Made by a program: the position numbers and the translations under genes. Below the pieces are notes generated by a model. The model was not told the origin of the DNA. It was given only the letters and a program-made list of their open reading frames with translations, and did no database searches. A stretch of 64,000 bases of DNA from Pseudomonas sp. AOB-7 (GTDB taxonomy: Bacteria; Pseudomonadota; Gammaproteobacteria; Pseudomonadales; Pseudomonadaceae), in assembly GCF_003696305.1 (NCBI RefSeq), contig NZ_RFFK01000002.1, positions 186,001 to 250,000 of the forward strand, in the 5' to 3' direction. Positions within the stretch are counted from its first letter, which is position 1. Each line of letters begins with the position of its first letter. Below, in pieces: positions 1 through 13,284 of this stretch.

Positions 1-944
1 GGACGCAGCAGCTTGCCACCGCGGTTGATCACCACGTCGCCGTTGCCCAGCTCGGCAGCGGACACTTCTTCGCAATCGAGGAAGCTGTTGTACAGGTCGC
101 CCAGGTCGCCCGGCTCTTTGGTCACGGCGATCTGCTTGGTCAGGCCGGCGCCCAGGGAGTCGGTACGCGCAACGATCACGCCGTTGTCGATGCCCAGCTC
201 GAGGAAGGCGTAGCGAACGGCAGCGATCTTGGCGAGGAAGTCGGCGTGCGGAACGGTCACTTTACCGTCCTGGTGGCCGCACTGCTTCTCGTCGGAAACC
301 TGGTTCTCGATCTGGATGCAGCAGGCGCCGGCTTCGATCATGCGCTTGGCCAGCAGGTAGGTGGCTTCCGGGTTACCGAAGCCAGCGTCGATGTCGGCGA
401 TGATCGGCACGATGTGGGTTTCGTAGTTGTCGATCTGCTTCTGGATCTCGGCCGCCTTGGCGTGGTCGCCAGCGTCACGAGCGGCGTCCAGGGCGGTGAA
501 CAGCAGGTCCAGCTCGCGGCTGTCGGCCTGACGCAGGAAGGTGTACAGCTCTTCGATCAGGTCGGAGACGGCGGTCTTCTCGTGCATCGACTGGTCCGGC
601 AGCGGGCCGAAGTCGGAGCGCAGGGCGGCGACCATCCAGCCGGACAGGTAGAGGTAGCGCTTGTTGGTGGTCTTCAGGTGCTTCTTGATCGAGATCAGCT
701 TCTGCTGACCGATGAAGCCGTGCCAGCAGCCCAGCGACTGGGTGTAGACGGAGGAGTCGGCGTCGTACTCTTCCATGTCCTTGCGCATGATGTCAGCGGT
801 GTACTGAGCGATTTCCAGACCGGTCTTGAAACGGTTCTGAGCGCGCATACGGGCGACGGACTCGGGGTTGATAGCGCTCCAGCTGCTGCCGAACTTCTCT
901 TTCAGAGCGGCTACAGCCTTGATGTCGTTTTGATATGCGGACAT
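1..944 (-). CDS. aceA: Isocitrate lyase, 3' part missing (window edge)
   Basis: Isocitrate lyase cleaves isocitrate to glyoxylate and succinate in the cytosol, the first step of the glyoxylate bypass. The gene starts at an ATG (942-944) and runs off the left edge, so about 314 codons are present against roughly 530 in the Pseudomonas enzyme. The start MSAYQNDIK and the active-site loop KQCGH (the usual KKCGH signature with its catalytic Cys) are visible, followed by DGKVTVPHADF. The 5' gap holds a palindrome that may be its operator. The family call is secure; only the C-terminal half is unseen. Confidence 0.96.
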   Translation of the reverse strand, partial: MSAYQNDIKAVAALKEKFGSSWSAINPESVARMRAQNRFKTGLEIAQYTADIMRKDMEEYDADSSVYTQSLGCWHGFIGQQKLISIKKHLKTTNKRYLYLSGWMVAALRSDFGPLPDQSMHEKTAVSDLIEELYTFLRQADSRELDLLFTALDAARDAGDHAKAAEIQKQIDNYETHIVPIIADIDAGFGNPEATYLLAKRMIEAGACCIQIENQVSDEKQCGHQDGKVTVPHADFLAKIAAVRYAFLELGIDNGVIVARTDSLGAGLTKQIAVTKEPGDLGDLYNSFLDCEEVSAAELGNGDVVINRGGKLLR

Positions 945-1502
945 GGTCAATCCTTCAAAAAATGTGTTGGTTGAGCACCGACTACCCACTCAATGCGTGC
1001 ACGGATGCAGCGGCTGCGGGAGGCTTCCACTTTGACGGCGAGAAAACGGCTGGGGTGAGGATTGACCGCGAGGAGGGGGGATGTGGCGAACAGTTCGGGC
1101 GCTTGGCGTGGGCCGGTCGGCTCGTGGAAACCTTGGGCACCTGCCGGGCTGTCGATCTGTCTGACGCTAAACGCTTCCCCGTCCCTCAGGACAACTTCGT
1201 TCCAGTCGCAACCTCGTCGTACGGCCTTGTGGGCTGTTGGGACACGGACCGCTACGAAGTGCTTCGTTGGCGATCTGGAGATCCTTTTCAGGACCCCTGG
1301 CTAGCGGGAGCGAGGCCATCATGCCTCTCGGCAAAAGCTTCGTCAAACGTTTTGTAGTGGTTTTTTTAGACTACTACATATTCTCAAGACGACCGGCTGG
1401 TCATGGCGGAAACCCTCTGGTGCGGGCGTTTCCAGCGTTGCGCGGGATTGCGGGGGCTGTCCATTGGTCGAAAGCGGCGAGGGGCTGCGACTTTGGTCGG
1501 GG
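945..1502. other. Intergenic region upstream of aceA
   Basis: This 558-base gap lies between the aceA start and the stop of the next minus-strand gene. It must hold the aceA promoter. Apart from the palindrome at 1353-1378 I see no convincing gene; the open frames here have no recognisable family features. Confidence 0.6.
1353..1378. promoter_or_regulatory. Palindrome TGTAGT-N14-ACTACA upstream of aceA (RccR-like operator candidate)
   Basis: The half-sites TGTAGT (1353-1358) and ACTACA (1373-1378) form a perfect dyad around a T-rich centre, about 410 bases upstream of the aceA start. Pseudomonas RccR, an RpiR-family regulator, controls aceA and related central-carbon genes through TGTAGT/ACTACA-type sites. 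The match to that motif is from memory, so the assignment is inference; the dyad is seen directly. Confidence 0.5.
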
Positions 1503-2312
1503 TCAGTCGAGGGCTTCGACCTTCAGGCGCAGGGTCATGTCTTCGCGGCCCTGGGTGGTGCGTCGCTGGAGGATGTCGCGGCTGCTGGAGGCGGTGTCCT
1601 CGTTGACCCCGCCGAGGGTGATCCATTCGCCGAGGCGGCCGCTGACCCGGGTGTCGGTGCTCTGCACGTCGATCACGCCGGGACGGTGGGCGTTGAGGCG
1701 GTCGCGCTGGCTGCTGATGCTGACGTGCACCAGCTCGCCGGAGAGGGTGGCGGTGACATAGAAGCCGCGGGTCACATCGCGGTACTGGGTGTCCTGGTAG
1801 ACCTGGCCGTAGGGGCCGGTGCTGGTGGTGGTCAGCGGCACGCTCTGGCCGACCTGGATCAGCGCCGGATAGCCCTCGGTGGCTTGCACCTGCTGGGTAC
1901 CGCCGCCGCGGCTGTCGGTGCTGCGGCGGATGATGCGCACCTGGTCGCGGCCACCCACTTCGCCGCGGCCGACCTGCACCTCGGCGTCGCCGGCGCTGAG
2001 GCTGCCGTCGACCCGGTAGCCGCGGTCGCTCTGGTAGTTGCTGTCGCTGCTCTCCACGCTGATCAGCAGGCGTCGCGGGCGGGTGTCGAGCTGCTCCAGC
2101 AACTGGCGCACCTCGTCGATCTTGGCCGGCGAGGCGTTGACGATCAGCTGGTTGCCGTAGGGGCTGACCCGGCCCTCGTTGCCCAGCACCGACTGCACGA
2201 CGCCGATCACCTCGTCGGCGGTGCGGTAGTTGAGCGGGATCACCTCGGTGGCCGCCTGCAGCGGCAGGCACAGGCCGAGAAGCAGGGCGGCGAGCAGGGC
2301 ACGCAGGGTCAT
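1503..2312 (-). CDS. Exported secretin N-domain-like protein
   Basis: A 269-residue protein with a clear signal peptide (hydrophobic stretch to about residue 21, cleavage likely after LQAA). The segment after it (VIPLNYRTADEVIGVVQ ... NQLIVNASPAKIDEVRQLLE) matches the short N-domain found in type II/III secretins (NolW-like fold). There is no C-terminal pore domain, so it is not a secretin itself. It ends in a beta-rich, polar region. It overlaps the next upstream gene by four bases (ATGA), so the two are co-transcribed. P. aeruginosa has a similar gene beside aceA. Function unknown; probably a periplasmic or envelope protein. Confidence 0.75.
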   Translation of the reverse strand: MTLRALLAALLLGLCLPLQAATEVIPLNYRTADEVIGVVQSVLGNEGRVSPYGNQLIVNASPAKIDEVRQLLEQLDTRPRRLLISVESSDSNYQSDRGYRVDGSLSAGDAEVQVGRGEVGGRDQVRIIRRSTDSRGGGTQQVQATEGYPALIQVGQSVPLTTTSTGPYGQVYQDTQYRDVTRGFYVTATLSGELVHVSISSQRDRLNAHRPGVIDVQSTDTRVSGRLGEWITLGGVNEDTASSSRDILQRRTTQGREDMTLRLKVEALD

Positions 2313-2950
2313 AGCAGGAAACTCCGCAGATCGGGATCGCTGATGCTGGTATCCCAGGCCTGGTCGAACTGCGCCTGGCGCTGGCGCACCCGCGCCGGGT
2401 CGCGGTACAGGGCGTAGCCGGCCTGCTGGCCGAGCTCGGGGCGCAGCAGCAGGCCCTGGTCGTCGGCGATCAGGTAGGCCAGTTCTTCACTGGGATAATC
2501 CGGGTTGAGTTTGCGGATATGCAGGTTGGAGGACAAGCGCCGCGACAGGCCGAGCAGGCGATGCCCCTCCTTGACCGCGCGGGTCGGGTCGCGCACGAGG
2601 ATGCGCAGGCGCGCGCGCGGCCTGGCCAGAAGGAAGCGGGTGCAGGCCTGCTGCACGCTGCCGTGATGGTAGAGCCAGGGTTCCAGGTCGTCGCTGTACA
2701 GGCACAGGCTGCGCTGCGCCTGCTGGATCAGCGCCAGCACATGGGCACGCGCCTGCTGTGGCTGGCTGAAGCGCTCCAGGCGCTCGTGAGCGCCGAGGAC
2801 GAAGGGCGCCGGCTCCCATTGCGGGGCGTCCGCCGTCGCCGGCTCGGGGTTGTGCACGGCAAAACGCCCCGGCGATTCGAACTCGATAGCCGCGAGCTCG
2901 GCCGGCTGCGGGGTATCGCTCGTCTCGAGCGGGGCGTCTTGGTCGTCCAT
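2309..2950 (-). CDS. Hypothetical protein, PLD-like / DUF7931 type
   Basis: A 213-residue soluble protein with no signal peptide or membrane segment. After an acidic, low-complexity N-terminus (about 60 residues) it has a compact domain with SLCLYSDDLEPWLY and a following RLRILVRDP strand, a pattern like the phospholipase-D-like fold but without HKD motifs. It lies between a GNAT acetyltransferase (8-base gap) and the secretin-domain gene (4-base overlap), probably one operon with roxA. Its function is not known; the fold call is an inference from motif shape. Confidence 0.6.
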   Translation of the reverse strand: MDDQDAPLETSDTPQPAELAAIEFESPGRFAVHNPEPATADAPQWEPAPFVLGAHERLERFSQPQQARAHVLALIQQAQRSLCLYSDDLEPWLYHHGSVQQACTRFLLARPRARLRILVRDPTRAVKEGHRLLGLSRRLSSNLHIRKLNPDYPSEELAYLIADDQGLLLRPELGQQAGYALYRDPARVRQRQAQFDQAWDTSISDPDLRSFLL

Positions 2951-2958
2951 TGCGGCCT

Positions 2959-3384
2959 CTACTGGCGGGTGCGCACCATGTCCACGTGCGGGATGCCGGC
3001 GTCGAGGTACTCGCCGCTGACTATCTCGAAGCCTAGCCTTTCATAGAACGGCGTGGCGTGCACCTGGGCGCTGAGCATTTGCCGATCCAGGCCGCGTTTT
3101 TCCGCTTCCGCGATCACCGCCTGCATCAGCGCCTCGCCGACCTTGAGGCCGCGCCAGTCCTTGAGTACCGAGACGCGGCCGATATGGCCGTCCGGCAGCA
3201 GGCGCGCGGTGCCCACCGCGTAGTCGCCTTCCTCGGCGAGAAAATGCACCGCTTCGGCGTCTTCGGCGTCCCATTCCAGCTCCGGCGGCACGGCCTGTTC
3301 GGCGACGAACACGCTTTCGCGGATACGCCGCAGCTCGGCGTTGTCCTTGTGCCAGTCCGCGACGCGAACTCGGATCTCACTCAT
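2959..3384 (-). CDS. GNAT family N-acetyltransferase
   Basis: A 141-residue acetyl-CoA-dependent acetyltransferase. The motif A region reads IGRVSVLKDWRGLKVGEALM (a variant of Q/RxxGxG/A), and FYERLGFEIVSGEYLDAGIPH near the C-terminus is typical of the ElaA/YjcF-like subgroup. I chose the ATG at 3382-3384 (MSEIRVRVADW) rather than a start 33 codons upstream, because the longer form would intrude into roxA and has no family match. The chosen start overlaps the roxA stop by eight bases, so translation is probably coupled. The substrate cannot be told from sequence. Confidence 0.85.
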   Translation of the reverse strand: MSEIRVRVADWHKDNAELRRIRESVFVAEQAVPPELEWDAEDAEAVHFLAEEGDYAVGTARLLPDGHIGRVSVLKDWRGLKVGEALMQAVIAEAEKRGLDRQMLSAQVHATPFYERLGFEIVSGEYLDAGIPHVDMVRTRQ

Positions 3385-4543
3385 CGGCGAACCCCAGACT
3401 ACCTTGCTTGACCAGTTCCCAGAGCAGGGTACGCCCCTCGTCATCGGCCAGCCAGGCGCCAAGGTTATCGATATGTAACGCATCGGCGCTGCAGATCAGC
3501 TTGAGCAGCTCGCGCAGGCGCGCCGACACCAGGCGGCTCTGGCCGCTGGCGAACAGCACCAGATCCTCGCCGACTTCCGACCAGGCCATGCGCGCGCTGG
3601 GGTTGCGGATGATCACGGCGCCGTCTTCCAGACTGCCCAGAAATTCTTCTTCGTCGATCTCGATGCCGGCGACTAGCTCCGGATACTTGGGCTCGGTCAT
3701 GAACTGGCCGAACCAGGTCATCAGCAGGCGCTCGTCGCTCATGTGCTCGTTGAGCAGGGCCTTCAGGCGCTCCAGGGCGTCGCGCTGGATCTGGTTGGGA
3801 TCCTCGCTCGGCTGGATATCGGCGTCGCTGTAACGCTCCTCCTCGGGGAGGAACTGGCCGAGAAAATCGGTGAAATGGGTCAGGACTTCGGCGGCGCTCG
3901 GCGCGCGGAAACCCACGGAATAAGTCATGCAATCATCCTCAGCGGTGCCACAGTGGGCGAGGCGCGGCGGCAGGTAGAGCATGTCGCCGGGTGCCAGCAC
4001 CCATTCATCGGTTGGTTCGAATTCGGCCAGGATCTTCAGATCGGCGTGGGGCAGCAGCGGGCTTTCGGAGTCGCACATCTGGCCGATCTGCCAGCGGCGA
4101 TGACCGTAACCCTGCAGCAGGAAAACGTCGTAGTTGTCGAAATGCGGGCCGACGCCGCCGCCGGGCGCGGCGAAGCTGATCATCAGGTCGTCGATGCGCC
4201 ACTTGGGCAGGAACTTGAAGTCCTCCAGCAGTTCGGCCACTTCCGGGACGAACTGGTCGACCGCCTGCACCAGCAGGGTCCAATCGCGCTCGGGCAGGTT
4301 CTGGAAGCTGTCCTCGGCGAAGGGGCCGCGTTGCAGTTCCCAGGGGCGTTCGCCGTGCTCGATGACCAGGCGCGACTCGACTTCTTCCTCCAGGGCCAGG
4401 CCGGCCAGCTCGTCCGGGCTGATCGGGCTTTCGAAGCCGGGCACGGCCTGGCGCACCAGCAGCGGTTTCTTCTGCCAGTAGTCGCGCAGGAATTCACGGG
4501 CTGTGAGGCCACCCAGCAGTTGCAGCGGAGTATCAGGATTCAT
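3377..4543 (-). CDS. roxA: Ribosomal protein uL16 arginine hydroxylase (RoxA/YcfD, JmjC/cupin)
   Basis: A 388-residue 2-oxoglutarate/Fe(II) oxygenase of the YcfD family, which hydroxylates an arginine of ribosomal protein uL16. The iron-binding HxD is seen in GPHFDNYDVFLLQGYGHRRW, and the distal His in LPPRLAHCGTAEDD. The C-terminal half carries the family's winged-helix-like dimer/substrate region. It leads an apparent minus-strand cluster with the GNAT and PLD-like genes, downstream of a strong terminator that separates it from purB. Length matches the family. Confidence 0.92.
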   Translation of the reverse strand: MNPDTPLQLLGGLTAREFLRDYWQKKPLLVRQAVPGFESPISPDELAGLALEEEVESRLVIEHGERPWELQRGPFAEDSFQNLPERDWTLLVQAVDQFVPEVAELLEDFKFLPKWRIDDLMISFAAPGGGVGPHFDNYDVFLLQGYGHRRWQIGQMCDSESPLLPHADLKILAEFEPTDEWVLAPGDMLYLPPRLAHCGTAEDDCMTYSVGFRAPSAAEVLTHFTDFLGQFLPEEERYSDADIQPSEDPNQIQRDALERLKALLNEHMSDERLLMTWFGQFMTEPKYPELVAGIEIDEEEFLGSLEDGAVIIRNPSARMAWSEVGEDLVLFASGQSRLVSARLRELLKLICSADALHIDNLGAWLADDEGRTLLWELVKQGSLGFADE

Positions 4544-4570
4544 CAGTAAGCCATTGAAATAGAAAAAAAC

Positions 4571-4602
4571 CTTAAAACAAAAACGCCCGGCTCAGCCGGG
4601 CG
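4571..4602 (-). terminator. Rho-independent terminator of purB
   Basis: On the minus strand a perfect 8-bp GC stem (CGCCCGGC / GCCGGGCG, 4584-4602, three-base loop) is followed by a T-rich tail. It lies 20 bases past the purB stop and before roxA. Confidence 0.9.
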
Positions 4603-4621
4603 TCCTCGAGGCTGGTGCGGA

Positions 4622-6073
<1,452 letters not shown>

Positions 6074-6139
6074 TCAGGTGCCTGGACGGCCTCTGACGAA
6101 AAGGGCGCATATCATACATGAAAACGTCCGGCTGACCGC

Positions 6140-7003
6140 CTATGCGTTGCGCCGGGCGACCGACAGCAGGCTGGCGGCGAAGATCAGTGCGGCGCCGAGC
6201 AGTGACAGGCGATCGGGCATCTCGCCCCACAGCAGCCAGGCGATTATCCCGGCGAAGACGATGGCCAGGTAGGCGATCGGGCCGATCAGCCCCGGCGGCG
6301 CCAGGCCGTAGGCGCGCGACATGATGATCTGGCTGGCGGTGGCCAGCAGGCCGATGCCCAGCAGCCAGCCGAGCTGGTTGGCGGCGAGCGGCTGCCAGCT
6401 CCAGCTCAGCGGAATGGCGGAGAACAGCGCACTGAACAGCGAGAAGTAGAAGACGATGCGCGTCGCCGGCTCGCTGTCGCTCATCTCGCGGATGGAGACG
6501 AAGGCGAAGGCGGCCAGCAGGCTGGCGGCCAGGCCGATCAGCGCCGGGCCCTCGAACAGCGCGGCGCTGGGCTTGGCCACCAGCAGCACGCCGAGCAGGC
6601 CGATCAGGCTGGTGAGCAGCATGCGCCGGGTCAGCGGCTCCTTGAGCCAGAAGTGGGCGATCAGCGGGGTGAACACCGGCGCCGAGTAGGTGAACAGCAT
6701 GGCGTCGGCCAGCGGCAGGTGGGCGATGGCGTAGAAGAAGCAGTACATCGCCGCCAGGCCGTAGGTGGTGCGCCACAGGTGCGATTTCAGCCGTGTCGTG
6801 CGCAGCGGGCGTACCCCGCGCACCAGCAGCAGCGGCAGGAAGAACAGCACGCCGACCAGGTTGCGGAAGAACACCACCGACTCATTGTTGACGCTGGCCG
6901 AGATTTCCCGAATGCCGACGCCGGTAAGGGCGAACAGCAGGGCGGACAGGGCCAGCAGCAGGGCGCCCTGCAGCGGCTTGACGCTGCGGCTCGGCGCGCC
7001 CAT
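6140..7003 (-). CDS. EamA/DMT family transporter
   Basis: A roughly 287-residue inner-membrane protein with about ten hydrophobic segments in two EamA repeats, e.g. GALLLALSALLFALTGVGI at the N-terminus and LGWLLGIGLLATASQIIMS in the second half. It belongs to the drug/metabolite transporter superfamily; the substrate cannot be predicted. I used the ATG at 7001-7003 (MGAPSRSVK), which places it five bases past the hflD stop, instead of a frame extending 31 codons into hflD. It appears to end the mnmA-hflD operon. Confidence 0.85.
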   Translation of the reverse strand: MGAPSRSVKPLQGALLLALSALLFALTGVGIREISASVNNESVVFFRNLVGVLFFLPLLLVRGVRPLRTTRLKSHLWRTTYGLAAMYCFFYAIAHLPLADAMLFTYSAPVFTPLIAHFWLKEPLTRRMLLTSLIGLLGVLLVAKPSAALFEGPALIGLAASLLAAFAFVSIREMSDSEPATRIVFYFSLFSALFSAIPLSWSWQPLAANQLGWLLGIGLLATASQIIMSRAYGLAPPGLIGPIAYLAIVFAGIIAWLLWGEMPDRLSLLGAALIFAASLLSVARRNA

Positions 7004-7008
7004 GGCGG

Positions 7009-7629
7009 TCAGCTGCGCATCAGTTGGTAGAGTTCCTTGAGCAGCTTGCCGCGGCTGAACACCAGCTGCCAGCGGTGACCGCCGAGCTGGCGCCACAGCC
7101 GCGCCGAACGGATGCCGGCGAGCAGCAGGGCGCGGATCTTCGCCGCGTTGCTCGGCTGTTGCAGAAAACGCATGTCGCCGTGCACCTGGATGCGCTGGCG
7201 GAAGGTGCTGATGGTGTCCTGGTACAGCCCGCCGCAGGCGGCGATGACGTTGTCGTGGACCAGGCCGAAGTGCTCGACCTGCTGCTGGATCTGATCCAGG
7301 CGGCTGCCCATCACCTGCAACATGTCGCCACGCTTGTCCAGCTGGCGTTCCAGGCCGAGCAGGGCCAGGGCGTAGCGCAGCGGCTCGCGCTGCAGCGCCG
7401 CGGGGTTGCGCTCCAGCGAGCTGGCCAGCGCGCGATAACCGTCGCGCAAGTTGAGGTCGTCGCCACCGTAGACGTCGAGCGTACTCTTCGGGTCGCGCAC
7501 CAGCAGGCTGCCGAGCATGCAGCTCATCGACGCCTCGCTGACCTGGCCGGTGCGGGCGATCTTGTCGGCCAGCACGGCGGCCTCGAACACGGCGCCGAGG
7601 GCGACCAGTTGTTCCTGCGTCGGGTTCAT
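7009..7629 (-). CDS. hflD: High-frequency lysogenization protein HflD homologue
   Basis: A 206-residue helical protein of the HflD/YcfC family. In E. coli HflD is a peripheral inner-membrane protein that binds phage lambda CII, and it sits next to mnmA there as well. Visible family features are [18 protein letters not shown] at the start and a helical body ending [15 protein letters not shown]. The ATG at 7627-7629 overlaps the mnmA stop by four bases (ATGA), fixing the start and implying translational coupling. Confidence 0.93.
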   Translation of the reverse strand: MNPTQEQLVALGAVFEAAVLADKIARTGQVSEASMSCMLGSLLVRDPKSTLDVYGGDDLNLRDGYRALASSLERNPAALQREPLRYALALLGLERQLDKRGDMLQVMGSRLDQIQQQVEHFGLVHDNVIAACGGLYQDTISTFRQRIQVHGDMRFLQQPSNAAKIRALLLAGIRSARLWRQLGGHRWQLVFSRGKLLKELYQLMRS

Positions 7630-8738
7630 CGGGCGTCCTCGTACCAGGGCTCGGCGGTCTCGATCACGCCGCCACCGAGGCACACCTCGCCGTCGTAGAA
7701 CACCACGGACTGGCCGGGCGTCACGGCGCGCTGCGGCTCGTCGAACACGGCGCGGTAGCCGCTTGCGGTCTGCTCCAGGGTGCAGGCCTGGTCGCCCTGG
7801 CGGTAGCGCACCTTGGCGCTCAGGCGGCGCGGGCTGCTCAGGTCCACCGGGTTGACCCAGTAGATATCCGAGGCGAGCAGGGCGCGGGAGAACAGCCAGG
7901 GGTGTTCGTTGCCCTGGCCGACGATCAGCACGTTGCGCGTCAGGTCCTTCTTCAGCACGTACCAGGGATCGTCGCCGGCGTCCTTGAGGCCGCCGATACC
8001 GAGGCCCTGGCGCTGACCGATGGTGTGGTACATCAGGCCATGATGGCGGCCGATGACCTGGCTCTCGGTGGTCTCGATATCACCCGGCTGGGCCGGCAGG
8101 TACTGCTTGAGGAAATCGCTGAAGCGGCGCTCGCCGATAAAGCAGATGCCGGTGGAATCCTTCTTCTTCGCCGTGGCCAACTCGTATTTCTCGGCGATGG
8201 CGCGCACCTGCGGCTTTTCCAGCTCGCCGACCGGGAACAGGGTCTTGGCGATCTGCTCGCCGCCGACGGCATGCAGGAAGTAGCTCTGGTCCTTGTTCGG
8301 ATCCAGGCCCTTGAGCAGCTCGGTGCGGCCGTCGACGTCGCGGCGGCGCACATAGTGGCCGGTGGCGATCAGGTCGGCGCCGAGCGACAGGGCGTAGTCG
8401 AGGAAGGCTTTGAACTTGATCTCGCGGTTGCACAGGATGTCCGGGTTCGGCGTGCGCCCAGCCTGGTATTCGGCCAGGAAGTGCTCGAACACGTTGTCCC
8501 AGTATTCCGCGGCGAAGTTGGCGGTGTGCAGCTTGATGCCGATGCGCTCGCACACGGCCTGGGCGTCGGCCAGGTCGTCCATGGCGGTGCAGTATTCGGT
8601 GCCGTCGTCTTCGTCCCAGTTCTTCATGAACAGGCCTTCGACCTGATAACCCTGTTCCAGCAGCAGCAGGGCGGAAACGGACGAGTCGACGCCGCCGGAC
8701 ATGCCGACGATCACGCGTTGGGTGCTAGGTGCTTGCAT
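7626..8738 (-). CDS. mnmA: tRNA-specific 2-thiouridylase MnmA
   Basis: MnmA adenylates and thiolates U34 of tRNA-Lys, -Glu and -Gln. The 370-residue protein has the N-terminal PP-loop [13 protein letters not shown] and the two catalytic cysteines: one in [13 protein letters not shown], the other in [12 protein letters not shown]. Sulfur arrives through TusBCDE, whose genes are in this window at 29.7-31.1 kb. It is first in an operon with hflD and the EamA transporter. Confidence 0.97.
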   Translation of the reverse strand: MQAPSTQRVIVGMSGGVDSSVSALLLLEQGYQVEGLFMKNWDEDDGTEYCTAMDDLADAQAVCERIGIKLHTANFAAEYWDNVFEHFLAEYQAGRTPNPDILCNREIKFKAFLDYALSLGADLIATGHYVRRRDVDGRTELLKGLDPNKDQSYFLHAVGGEQIAKTLFPVGELEKPQVRAIAEKYELATAKKKDSTGICFIGERRFSDFLKQYLPAQPGDIETTESQVIGRHHGLMYHTIGQRQGLGIGGLKDAGDDPWYVLKKDLTRNVLIVGQGNEHPWLFSRALLASDIYWVNPVDLSSPRRLSAKVRYRQGDQACTLEQTASGYRAVFDEPQRAVTPGQSVVFYDGEVCLGGGVIETAEPWYEDAR

Positions 8739-8844
8739 GGGAGTCTGCGAGTGAAGCCTGAAAAACTGGCGAGTCTACCAGAAAGCCTGCACCCGACGTG
8801 TAGGGCGTACTCGCGAAGCAGTACGCCAAGCGCGGGCTATTGTT

Positions 8845-9285
8845 TCAATCGCGCACCAGCTCCAGCGACCCGCGGATGCCCGCCAGGTAATCGTCCACGC
8901 AGCGCAGCACCAGTTCGCTGCGCCAGCGCTCGGGTTGCGCGGCCAGTTCGTCGCGGCTCAACCAGGCGATGCCGTGGATGTCGCTGTCCAGTGCGCGGGC
9001 CGGATCGTGGCGCAGCGGGTGGGCGATAAAGCACACCCGTTGGTAGGTCACGGCATTGCTCGGCGCGGTATAGAGGTAGATGCCGAGCAGGCCGCTCAGC
9101 GCCACCTCCCAGCCGGTTTCTTCGAGGGTTTCGCGCAGCGCGGCCTGGCGCAGCGATTCATTGGCCTCCAGGTGCCCGGCGGGCTGGTTGAGCACCAGGC
9201 GGCCAGCCTTGAACTCCTCGACGAACAGGAAGCGGCCCTGGTCCTCGATGACCGTGGCCACGGTGATATGGGGCTGCCACTCCAT
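8845..9285 (-). CDS. NUDIX hydrolase (NudJ-like)
   Basis: A 146-residue Nudix hydrolase. The Nudix box is complete: GHLEANESLRQAALRETLEE followed by TGWEV, with the metal-binding RExxEE. It resembles E. coli NudJ (phosphatase for thiamine pyrophosphate precursors and other diphosphates), which also lies next to mnmA. About 106 bases separate it from mnmA. Confidence 0.9.
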   Translation of the reverse strand: MEWQPHITVATVIEDQGRFLFVEEFKAGRLVLNQPAGHLEANESLRQAALRETLEETGWEVALSGLLGIYLYTAPSNAVTYQRVCFIAHPLRHDPARALDSDIHGIAWLSRDELAAQPERWRSELVLRCVDDYLAGIRGSLELVRD

Positions 9286-9311
9286 TTCTGCTTCTCCAGT
9301 GATCTCTATGC

Positions 9312-9343
9312 AAAAAAGAACCCCGGCACTATGGCCGGGGTTC
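9312..9343 (-). terminator. Rho-independent terminator of idh
   Basis: On the minus strand a perfect 10-bp stem (GAACCCCGGC / GCCGGGGTTC, 9318-9343, six-base loop) ends in a run of six T. It follows the idh stop by about 20 bases. Confidence 0.92.
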
Positions 9344-9363
9344 TCCGTGTTGCCGAGCCCTTA

Positions 9364-11592
<2,229 letters not shown>

Positions 11593-11958
11593 TTAGAGTT
11601 AACTCTCTTCTTTGCTGAGCGTGCACAGAAACTCGACGTGCGCGGGTAGGCGCCTGAACCCGGTCATTGATCGGGCTGGAGTCGAGGACTCGCCGCGGTG
11701 ATGTTGGATGCACCAGTAGAGTGTCGAGCATTTCGAGCCAGCCAGCGGTGATAGCCACTGGCCGGTTTCAAGAGGTTGCCGTCCGGTTCGGGACGGGCGC
11801 CCCTTATGACTCGTTAGTCACCTAAGCAGTATATCACTGCGACGCCGCGTCGCAGAATGCCCAGTTGTATAAGACCAACGAACATGTGGTTCCACCCGAT
11901 TCAACTGCGCTACTCTCGGGGGATTGCGCACAGTTCTAACCACAAGATGGAGTCCAGC
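11593..11958. promoter_or_regulatory. Divergent idh/icd promoter region
   Basis: This 366-base gap carries the promoters of both isocitrate dehydrogenase genes. A perfect inverted repeat, CTGCGACG-CCG-CGTCGCAG (11837-11855), lies about 105 bases upstream of icd; it could be an operator or a leader hairpin. No gene is visible. Confidence 0.55.
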
Positions 11959-13215
11959 ATGGGATACCAAAAGATCCAGGTGCCAGCCAGCGGTGACAAA
12001 ATCACCGTCAATGCCGACATGTCGCTCAATGTGCCGAACAACCCGATCATCCCCTTCATCGAGGGTGATGGTATCGGCGTGGATATTTCCCCGGTGATGA
12101 TCAAGGTGGTCGACGCCGCCGTCGCGAAAGCCTATGGCGGTGCGCGCAAGATCTCCTGGATGGAGGTCTACGCCGGCGAGAAAGCTACCCAGGTCTACGA
12201 CCGGGACACCTGGCTGCCCAAGGAAACCCTGGAGGCGGTACGCGACTACGTGGTGTCGATCAAGGGCCCGCTGACCACGCCGGTGGGTGGCGGTATCCGC
12301 TCGCTCAACGTGGCCCTGCGCCAGGAACTCGACCTTTATGTCTGCCAGCGTCCGGTGCGCTGGTTCGAAGGCGTGCCCAGCCCGGTGAAGAAGCCCGGTG
12401 ACGTGGACATGGTGATCTTCCGCGAGAACTCCGAGGACATCTATGCCGGCGTCGAATGGAAGGCCGGCAGCCCTGAGGCCGAGAAGGTCATCAAGTTCCT
12501 CACCGAGGAAATGGGCGTCAAGAAGATCCGCTTCACCGACATGTGCGGCATCGGCATCAAGCCGGTTTCCGAGGCGGGCACCAAGCGTCTGGTGCGCAAG
12601 GCGCTGCAGTACGCCGTCGACAACGACCGCAGCTCGGTAACCCTGGTGCACAAGGGCAATATCATGAAATTCACCGAGGGCGCGTTCAAGGAGTGGGGCT
12701 ATGAGATCGCCCGCGACGAATTCGGCGCCGAGCTGCTCGATGGCGGCCCGTGGATGCAGTTCAAGAACCCGCGCACCGGCAAGAACATTGTGGTCAAGGA
12801 CGTGATCGCCGACGCCATGCTGCAGCAGATCCTGCTGCGTCCGGCCGAGTACGACGTGATCGCCACGCTCAACCTCAATGGGGACTACCTGTCCGACGCC
12901 CTGGCGGCGGAGGTCGGCGGCATCGGCATCGCGCCGGGCGCCAACCTGTCCGACTCGGTGGCCATGTTCGAGGCGACTCACGGCACTGCGCCGAAGTACG
13001 CCGGCCAGGACAAGGTCAATCCGGGCTCGGTGATCCTCTCCGCCGAGATGATGCTGCGGCATATGGGCTGGGTCGAGGCGGCCGACCTGATCATCAAGGG
13101 TACCAACGGCGCCATCGCCGCCAAGACCGTGACCTACGATTTCGAGCGCCTGATGGAAGGGGCGACCCTGCTGTCCTGCTCGGAGTTCGGTGACGCGATG
13201 ATCGCGCACATGTAG
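11959..13215 (+). CDS. icd: NADP-dependent isocitrate dehydrogenase (dimeric)
   Basis: A 418-residue homodimeric isocitrate dehydrogenase of the TCA cycle. [20 protein letters not shown] marks the N-terminus. The phosphorylatable serine loop [20 protein letters not shown] and the signature [19 protein letters not shown] are intact; the Ser in IRSLN is the AceK target in enterobacteria. I used the ATG at 11959 ([12 protein letters not shown]), the family start, not upstream in-frame ATGs. A strong terminator follows. Confidence 0.97.
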   Translation: MGYQKIQVPASGDKITVNADMSLNVPNNPIIPFIEGDGIGVDISPVMIKVVDAAVAKAYGGARKISWMEVYAGEKATQVYDRDTWLPKETLEAVRDYVVSIKGPLTTPVGGGIRSLNVALRQELDLYVCQRPVRWFEGVPSPVKKPGDVDMVIFRENSEDIYAGVEWKAGSPEAEKVIKFLTEEMGVKKIRFTDMCGIGIKPVSEAGTKRLVRKALQYAVDNDRSSVTLVHKGNIMKFTEGAFKEWGYEIARDEFGAELLDGGPWMQFKNPRTGKNIVVKDVIADAMLQQILLRPAEYDVIATLNLNGDYLSDALAAEVGGIGIAPGANLSDSVAMFEATHGTAPKYAGQDKVNPGSVILSAEMMLRHMGWVEAADLIIKGTNGAIAAKTVTYDFERLMEGATLLSCSEFGDAMIAHM

Positions 13216-13236
13216 CGGCGGGTTGTCGCACAAAGA

Positions 13237-13264
13237 AAGGCCGGTCAATTGACCGGCCTTTTTC
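13237..13264. terminator. Bidirectional terminator between icd and cspD
   Basis: A perfect 10-bp stem (AAGGCCGGTC / GACCGGCCTT, 13237-13260, AATT loop) with T-rich flank on the plus strand serves icd; the A-rich left flank allows use by the convergent cspD. Confidence 0.9.
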
Positions 13265-13284
13265 GTGGCGATTTGCCAGGGTAC

